From Prolixibacteraceae bacterium (GTDB lineage: Bacteria; Bacteroidota; Bacteroidia; Bacteroidales; Prolixibacteraceae): 10,949 nucleotides of DNA. The stretch is from contig DMFR01000175.1 in the NCBI GenBank assembly GCA_003450125.1, forward strand, positions 414 through 11,362. Direction: 5' to 3'. Below the pieces are notes generated by a model, which saw only the letters and a list, made by a program, of their open reading frames with translations, was not told the origin of the DNA and searched no databases. Shown here one piece after another: positions 6,523 through 10,949 of this stretch (positions are counted from its first letter, which is position 1; every line of letters starts with the position of its first letter). Made by a program: the position numbers and the translations under genes.

Positions 6523-7767
6523 TTATCCGTTCAGATTATGAAAAACTTTGCTGATGATGGTTTGTGTGGCCCCTAGGTTCTGGTTGGTAAAATTGGTACA
6601 ATCTTTCGCAATACGCTCTCTTTTTTCCATATCCGATAGCAATGTGTCCAGAATTGGTTGTAGTTGTTGGTAATCATTCACGGGGAAAGCTACCCCTAGT
6701 TTTACCATGGCTGTTGCTTCGTTGAATTTTAGGTAATTAGGCCCAAAAACAATGGGCATTCCAAAGATGGCCGCTTCGAGTGTATTATGGATTCCGACCC
6801 CGAATCCCCCGCCAATATATGACAGGTCAGCATATTGGTAAATCGATGAAAGTAATCCGATGGTATCGACAATCAAAACTTGTTTGTCCGTAATTTCATC
6901 GTCAGTTGCTTCTGTATAGCATACTACGGGGGTTTTCAACAGGCTTATCAACCGGTCGATGTTTCCCCTCTTGGTTTCATGCGGTGCGATAATGAATTTA
7001 ATCTCAGGATGGGCATGAATATACTCAGCCAATAATTCTTCGTCAGGCTTCCATGTACTTCCGGCTACAACCAACAGTTGACCATCTTTGAATTTCTCGA
7101 CCAACGGAATGTTTTTCCTGTTTCGGGCGATCTCTTTTACACGGTCAAAGCGCGTGTCTCCTGCTTTGGTGACATTTGTTAATCCAATGCGGGCTAGCAA
7201 TTCTACAGATTGATTGTCCTGGACAAAGAAATGCTCAAATTGGAATAACATCTTGCGGTACCATTTTCCCCATGGAGAGTTTTTAAAGAAGAGTTGATCT
7301 TCGCGGAATATAGCAGAAACAATATAGAGTGGAATGTTCCTTCTCTTCAGTTCATGAATATAGTGGAACCAGAATTCGTATTTGATAAAGAATACAATTT
7401 CAGGCTCGATTAAATCAATCAGATCCTGTGCATTCTTCTTTGTGTCAGCGGGTAGATAGTAGATATAATCGGCCAGGTCGTAGTTTTTCCTGATTTCATA
7501 GCCTGAAGGCGAGAAAAAGGTGAGGAATACCTGGTAAGATGGATATTGTTTTTTGATCGCTTCAATCAGAGGCCTGCCCTGCTCAAACTCTCCCAATGAA
7601 GCACAATGCACCCAGATGACAGGGCTGTTGTGATTGATTTTATGGGGCAGTTCCTTGAAAACACGCCCACGCCCTTTCCTTATCTGGCTTGCTTTCTGAT
7701 TGAATGGCGAGGCCAGTTTGATCAGTATGGAATAAAAGAAAATGGACAGGTTATACAGGACGTTCAT
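6523..7767 (-). CDS. waaA: 3-deoxy-D-manno-octulosonic acid (Kdo) transferase
   Basis: This enzyme transfers Kdo from CMP-Kdo to the lipid A precursor at the inner face of the cytoplasmic membrane, an essential step of LPS inner-core synthesis. The 414 residues match the family length. An N-terminal hydrophobic anchor (about 3-22) is followed by a basic patch. The first Rossmann half contains WVHCASLGEFEQ (52-63), where E60 is the predicted catalytic base, and then FFSPSGYE and YLPADT. IKYEFWFHYI and LYIVSAIFRE follow. The C-terminal half has VAGSTWKPDEE, IIAPHE and the nucleotide-sugar-binding GGGFGVGIHNTLEAAIFG (319-336). The start ATG at 7767 is followed at once by the membrane anchor, as expected. 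No other LPS gene is adjacent. A -7 element between rnhA and this gene suggests its own promoter. Whether it adds one or more Kdo residues cannot be read from the sequence. Confidence 0.95.
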   Translation of the reverse strand: MNVLYNLSIFFYSILIKLASPFNQKASQIRKGRGRVFKELPHKINHNSPVIWVHCASLGEFEQGRPLIEAIKKQYPSYQVFLTFFSPSGYEIRKNYDLADYIYYLPADTKKNAQDLIDLIEPEIVFFIKYEFWFHYIHELKRRNIPLYIVSAIFREDQLFFKNSPWGKWYRKMLFQFEHFFVQDNQSVELLARIGLTNVTKAGDTRFDRVKEIARNRKNIPLVEKFKDGQLLVVAGSTWKPDEELLAEYIHAHPEIKFIIAPHETKRGNIDRLISLLKTPVVCYTEATDDEITDKQVLIVDTIGLLSSIYQYADLSYIGGGFGVGIHNTLEAAIFGMPIVFGPNYLKFNEATAMVKLGVAFPVNDYQQLQPILDTLLSDMEKRERIAKDCTNFTNQNLGATQTIISKVFHNLNG

Positions 7768-7772
7768 TTAAG

Positions 7773-7807
7773 TATTTACAATTTAAATAATTTACTATTT
7801 ACAATTT
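7773..7807 (-). repeat. Short AT-rich direct repeats abutting the waaA start
   Basis: The 12-mer tatttacaattt occurs at 7773-7784 and 7796-7807 (23-bp period). Partial copies lie between (aatttaaataatttacta). On the coding strand this gives repeated TTGTAAAT units ending only a few bases before the waaA ATG at 7767. Like the leader of the DUF4130 gene, the segment is G-poor and should be weakly structured. Confidence 0.5.
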
Positions 7808-7889
7808 GATGTATCACAGATAATTAGTTTATTACAAGCAAGCCAATGCGACAATATCTTTCTAATTACTTATGTGCTATTTTTCAGGA

Positions 7890-7897
7890 CAAAAGTA
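7890..7897 (-). promoter_or_regulatory. Bacteroidetes -7 element (TACTTTTG) for waaA
   Basis: The minus strand reads TACTTTTG followed by TCCTGAAAAAT, an exact TAnnTTTG match in a context I regard as typical of the phylum. It lies 28 nt after the rnhA stop codon and about 125 nt before the waaA ATG. A clear -33 TTTG is missing. Confidence 0.5.
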
Positions 7898-7925
7898 ATG
7901 GTTTTTGATTCCGATCATTGGTTTC

Positions 7926-8384
7926 TTATGCAAGACTTAAAAGGTAGCCAACGTCTTTCTTTAAATTGGGCTCCATGGATGCTGCAACGGCCAATTGGTC
8001 GCATCGCTCGTTTTCGGGAATATTGGCATGTCCCTTGATCCAAATCAGCTTCACCTGGTGTTTTGGATAGATCTTTAGGAAGCGAAGCCAAAGGTCTTCG
8101 TTTTTCTTGCCCTTGAAGCGGATCTTAACCCAATTCCAGATCCATCCCTTTTCAACCGCCTCCACTACATACTTTGAGTCTGAATAGATGGTCACCTTTG
8201 AATTTTCAACTTTCAGCGCTTCCAGGCCTGCAATTACAGCCATCAGTTCCATGCGGTTATTGGTGGTCAGTTCAAAGCCTTCGGATAATTCTTTCCTGTA
8301 CTGTCCCGAAAGTAACACCGTTCCATATCCGCCTGGACCCGGGTTCCCGCGTGCTGCGCCATCTGTATAAATTGTAATGTTCAA
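7926..8384 (-). CDS. rnhA: Ribonuclease HI
   Basis: This enzyme cleaves the RNA strand of RNA:DNA hybrids, helping to remove R-loops and Okazaki primers. Starting at TTG (8384) the protein has 152 residues, close to the 155 of the E. coli enzyme, and begins NITIYTDGAARGNPGPGG. The metal-binding catalytic set is complete: D8 (YTDG), E46 (NNRMEL), D69 (YSDSKYV) and D129 (ERCDQLA). The flexible-loop histidine H119 (KGHAN) is also present. The basic 'handle' region, WNWVKIRFKGKKNEDLW, is also there. An ATG-initiated extension of 31 residues (from 8477) is open, but it is cysteine- and phenylalanine-rich and encoded by a palindromic repeat, so I reject it. No other in-frame ATG lies near the domain start. 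No Shine-Dalgarno precedes the TTG (ACAGCTTAAAAAA). The nearest promoter element is at 8585-8592. Confidence 0.93.
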   Translation of the reverse strand: MNITIYTDGAARGNPGPGGYGTVLLSGQYRKELSEGFELTTNNRMELMAVIAGLEALKVENSKVTIYSDSKYVVEAVEKGWIWNWVKIRFKGKKNEDLWLRFLKIYPKHQVKLIWIKGHANIPENERCDQLAVAASMEPNLKKDVGYLLSLA

Positions 8385-8428
8385 TTTTTTAAGCTGTAAA
8401 AAGAAGAAGGAGTCTAAAAAGTAAAATT

Positions 8429-8558
8429 TAAACACCAAGACACAAAGGAATTCACCACAGATTACACAGATATACACAGATTATTCTTATTTTTTTTATC
8501 TGTGTTCATTTGAGTAATCTGTGGTGAATTCCTTTGTGACTTTGTGTCTTTGTGTTTA
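8429..8558. repeat. Large imperfect palindromic intergenic repeat
   Basis: A 130-bp inverted repeat lies between the S46 peptidase and rnhA. The core arms are perfectly complementary over 25 bp: cacaaaggaattcaccacagattac at 8441-8465 against 8514-8538. An outer 7-bp pair (taaacac 8429-8435 with gtgttta 8552-8558) and an inner 8-bp pair (acacagat 8474-8481 with atctgtgt 8498-8505) extend it. The loop is T-rich (8482-8497). The right arm has about 8 extra bases, a duplicated 'tttgtgtc'-like unit. The words CTTTGTGTCTTTGTGTTT and ATCTGTGTAATCTGTGGTG resemble dispersed intergenic repeats I associate with Bacteroidetes and several other phyla, but I cannot count copies here. It could act as a transcript hairpin, a weak terminator for the peptidase gene, or a small non-autonomous mobile palindrome. 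Confidence 0.85.
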
Positions 8559-8584
8559 GATTTTTCTTATTAGATATCCTCTTT

Positions 8585-8592
8585 CAAATATA
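8585..8592 (-). promoter_or_regulatory. Possible -7 element (TATATTTG) for rnhA
   Basis: The minus strand reads TATATTTG, an exact TAnnTTTG match, 15 nt past the S46 peptidase stop codon. A TTGC about 23 nt further upstream is a poor -33 candidate. If used, the rnhA leader would be about 195 nt and would contain the whole palindrome at 8429-8558. Confidence 0.4.
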
Positions 8593-8607
8593 ATAAATAT
8601 CAATGCA

Positions 8608-10761
8608 TTAATTGGCAATTGTCATTTCATCAATCAGGTTTTGTGCCCCTGCCATCTTGTCAATGGTCCAAAGGACGAAACGAATATCAACATTGATGCA
8701 CTTCTGCAATTCGTTTTCGAAGGCCAGGTCTCCGCTCATGGCTTCCCAGTTTCCGTCGAAAGCAATGCCGATTAATTCACCCTTTGCATTGATTACCGGG
8801 CTGCCTGAATTTCCACCTGTAATGTCGTTGTTGGTGGTAAAGCAGGTATGCAGTTTGCCGTCCTGATCGGCATAACGGCCAAAGTCTTTGGCTTGGTACA
8901 ATGTTTTCAGCTTTGCCGGAACGTCAAATTCGTCGTCTCCCGGAATCTCTTTTTCAATGTATCCGCGCAAGGTGGTAAAGTAATCGTACCATACCGCATC
9001 ACGGGGAACGTACCCATTCACTGTTCCATAGGTCAAACGCATCGAGGAGTTGGCATCGGGATAAAAAGTCTTGTCTGCTTCCATTTCCATCAGGCCCCCG
9101 ACAAACAGCCGGTTTCCTTTTGAAAGGGCTGCAGTTGTCTTGGCCGTTTCATCGCGAATAAGTTCCAACATCTTGAAAATTTCAATTGAAGTCTGGAAAA
9201 TAGGATCTTTTTCAAGCACCTTGGCACTGGGCTTGGCCAGGAAATTCACCAGTTTCTGCTGGCTTCCGAAAATTGATTTTGCATACAGCCTTTTGGTATA
9301 TTTTTCAAAGTCGTTGCCATACTTGTTTTTTACAACCTTAAAGAAAGTTGGTTGATATTGCGGGGCAACATTCTCCTGGTAGATCCGGAACAGGGATGCT
9401 GCCGTTTTCTGGTCCGTTTGGGGATCAAAATCCTTAAAGAAATCATCCAGCCCTTCTTTGACCCGATCAACCGCCGAATGGATGCGCTCTTTATCTTTTT
9501 CCGACTTTAAAACATCGTTTAGGGGACTCGTCTTGTAGGCATAGTAAAAGATCTCCGATCCCCTCACCATGGCTTCCATCATGTATTCCATCGCCTTTTC
9601 ATCTTCTACGTTTTGATATTCACTGGCTATCAGTGGAAGGGCCTCTCCGTATTTGGCCTTGCGTTCAGGCGTGGCATTGACCCATTGGGTGAATTGGTCT
9701 TCCAGTTGTTTTTTCTTTTCAATCACATTCAGGTCATGGAGTCCCTTGTTTTGACCGATGCTGTATTTGTAATAATTCGAACTACGGGCATATTTGGCCG
9801 AATACATCAACCGGGCATGTTCCGAAGTATTCATGAAGTCTTTCATGATGCGCAGCTTTTCTTCACGAACTTTGATGCGCACAGGATTGGTGACTGTCTC
9901 CGTATAATTAATTCCGTATGAAGTCTTATAGCGATTGGTCGAGCCGGGATATCCCATCACCATGGCAAAATCATTCTTTTGGTATCCTTTCAGCGAGATG
10001 GGTAGATGGTGTTTTGGCACATAAGGAACATTGTCCTTGGAATAGGCAGCCGGTTTTCCATCTTTTCCACAATAGATTCTGAACATGCTGAAGTCGCAGG
10101 TATGACGGGGCCACATCCAGTTGTCCGTATCACCGCCAAACTTACCCATCGACTGTGGCGGAGTGCCTACCAGGCGGATATCACGGAAGGTTTCGTAGAC
10201 GAACAGGTAATATTTATTGTCGTTGTATAGTGACTGAACGCATCCTTCGTATGGGGTGTCGGCTGTAGCTTCTTTTTCAATTCTGGAAGAAATTTCACGT
10301 ACTTTTGCTCTTCTTCCCTCTTCCGACATGGTGTCGTTTAACATGGGAAGGATTTTAGAGGTAACATCCTCGAAACGAATCAGGAAAGAGGCTGTTTTGC
10401 CCGGGTTAGACAATTCCTCTTCTTTTGTTTTTGCCCAGAACCCGTCCCGCAGGTAGTCATGCTCAACCGTGCTGTGTTGTTGTATTTCATCAAATCCGCA
10501 ATGGTGATTGGTCAGCAGTAATCCTTCAGCGGAGATCAATTCTGCCGTGCATGATCCGTGATCAAGGGCCACAACCGCATCCTTCAGGCTTGAATGATTA
10601 ATGCTGTAAATGTCTTCCGCATTGATCGACAATCCCATCTGCTTCATCTGTTTGATATTCAGCTTTTCGATCAGGGCCGGTAACCACATTCCCTCATCTG
10701 CTTTCACAGTTCCAGACAGGATGATCTGCAGTAGGACAACAAAAACTAATAGTCGTTTCAT
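8608..10761 (-). CDS. Secreted S46 family dipeptidyl peptidase (DPP7-like)
   Basis: This periplasmic serine exopeptidase removes dipeptides from peptide N termini, feeding amino-acid catabolism. From ATG 10761 it has 717 residues, in line with DPP7/DPP11. A signal peptide (MKRLLVFVVLLQIILSGTVKA, cleavage near 21/22) is followed by DEGMW. The chymotrypsin-like triad is visible: H87 in TNHHCGF, D223 in WPRHTCDF, S652 in GGNSGSP. The substrate N-terminus-binding residues N214-W215 and D669 are kept. G670 occupies the place where DPP11 has arginine (673 in the Porphyromonas enzyme) and DPP7 has glycine. A DPP7-like preference for hydrophobic rather than acidic P1 residues is therefore inferred. 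C222 replaces the usual glycine beside the catalytic Asp. A large helical domain fills roughly 290-570. There is no type IX secretion tail. An upstream ATG at 10836 is rejected because it lies beyond the promoter and would bury the signal peptide. Confidence 0.95.
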   Translation of the reverse strand: MKRLLVFVVLLQIILSGTVKADEGMWLPALIEKLNIKQMKQMGLSINAEDIYSINHSSLKDAVVALDHGSCTAELISAEGLLLTNHHCGFDEIQQHSTVEHDYLRDGFWAKTKEEELSNPGKTASFLIRFEDVTSKILPMLNDTMSEEGRRAKVREISSRIEKEATADTPYEGCVQSLYNDNKYYLFVYETFRDIRLVGTPPQSMGKFGGDTDNWMWPRHTCDFSMFRIYCGKDGKPAAYSKDNVPYVPKHHLPISLKGYQKNDFAMVMGYPGSTNRYKTSYGINYTETVTNPVRIKVREEKLRIMKDFMNTSEHARLMYSAKYARSSNYYKYSIGQNKGLHDLNVIEKKKQLEDQFTQWVNATPERKAKYGEALPLIASEYQNVEDEKAMEYMMEAMVRGSEIFYYAYKTSPLNDVLKSEKDKERIHSAVDRVKEGLDDFFKDFDPQTDQKTAASLFRIYQENVAPQYQPTFFKVVKNKYGNDFEKYTKRLYAKSIFGSQQKLVNFLAKPSAKVLEKDPIFQTSIEIFKMLELIRDETAKTTAALSKGNRLFVGGLMEMEADKTFYPDANSSMRLTYGTVNGYVPRDAVWYDYFTTLRGYIEKEIPGDDEFDVPAKLKTLYQAKDFGRYADQDGKLHTCFTTNNDITGGNSGSPVINAKGELIGIAFDGNWEAMSGDLAFENELQKCINVDIRFVLWTIDKMAGAQNLIDEMTIAN

Positions 10762-10802
10762 GGGATAATTAATAGGTGAATTTATTTTGAACAATTGATC
10801 GA

Positions 10803-10832
10803 CAAAGATATGTATATCTGAATATTTACAAA
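10803..10832 (-). promoter_or_regulatory. Bacteroidetes-type promoter for the S46 peptidase
   Basis: On the minus strand TTTG (10832-10829) is followed after 18 nt by TATCTTTG (10810-10803), matching the -33 TTTG and -7 TAnnTTTG elements of the phylum's primary sigma factor. Transcription should start near 10797, about 36 nt before the ATG at 10761. This is the best promoter in the window, and it rules out the ATG at 10836 as the start codon. Confidence 0.7.
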
Positions 10833-10949
10833 TCATTTTATGAAAAGCATGTAAAAAATCATGTTAATAATCATCAACAGTCATAGCGCGACCTACCTGT
10901 AACCTATTTGATGTATACCTTCTTATTCCTATCTGTAAGCTTTCTGTAA

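Noticed and set aside
8385..8477. N-terminal 31-residue extension of ribonuclease HI from the ATG at 8477
   Set aside because: It is encoded by one arm of the palindromic repeat, has an odd Cys/Phe-rich composition and is absent from the normal family fold. The TTG at 8384 explains the protein length better.
8429..8558. Insertion sequence or transposase remnant
   Set aside because: No transposase reading frame or flanking target duplication is visible. Only a palindrome is present, so at most a small non-autonomous element.
10762..10836. 25-residue extension of the S46 peptidase from the ATG at 10836
   Set aside because: It lies upstream of a well-formed -33/-7 promoter and would place charged residues before a clear signal peptide.
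10837..10949. Gene fragment at the right edge
   Set aside because: No convincing reading frame with family features was seen. The stretch looks like upstream non-coding DNA of the peptidase gene, with a few ttacag/ctgtaa words.

Overview
This window looks like chromosomal DNA from a Gram-negative Bacteroidetes (Bacteroidota) bacterium, probably a Bacteroidales or Marinilabiliales-type anaerobe or facultative anaerobe. Five things point there. A Kdo transferase implies LPS. An S46 dipeptidyl peptidase is typical of the phylum. Start codons lack Shine-Dalgarno sequences. Non-coding DNA is AT-rich. Several gaps carry the phylum-specific -7 promoter element TAnnTTTG, which I found by eye only on the coding (minus) strand. 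All seven genes I can support lie on the minus strand, so the biological order runs from right to left.

Layout in direction of transcription: (1) 10761-8608, a secreted S46 dipeptidyl peptidase with its own well-formed promoter at 10803-10832. (2) A large imperfect palindrome at 8429-8558, in the gap before a small ribonuclease HI gene (8384-7926) that probably starts at TTG. (3) Kdo transferase WaaA (7767-6523) behind a TACTTTTG promoter element. (4) A 319-bp AT-rich gap with promoter-like elements and no cobalamin riboswitch, then a B12-dependent class II ribonucleotide reductase (6203-3648) ending in a clear intrinsic terminator at 3576-3614. (5) An orphan soluble PAS histidine kinase (3465-2395). 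(6) A two-gene DNA-metabolism unit: a radical SAM protein with a C-terminal helix-hairpin-helix (2271-991), followed by a DUF4130/TIGR03915-type protein (872-102). A 14-bp perfect hairpin (45-75) follows.

Most of the window is housekeeping: nucleotide reduction, RNA:DNA hybrid removal, LPS core synthesis and periplasmic peptide degradation. The part closest to an undescribed system is the radical SAM/DUF4130 pair. Its families are known to co-occur and are named as putative DNA modification or repair proteins, but to my knowledge they have no established reaction. Two local features sharpen the case. The radical SAM protein ends in QLKLF, which matches the bacterial sliding-clamp-binding consensus QLxLF. 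The leader of the DUF4130 gene is a 97-nt stretch without a single G, built of about ten 8-bp repeats that run right into the start codon.
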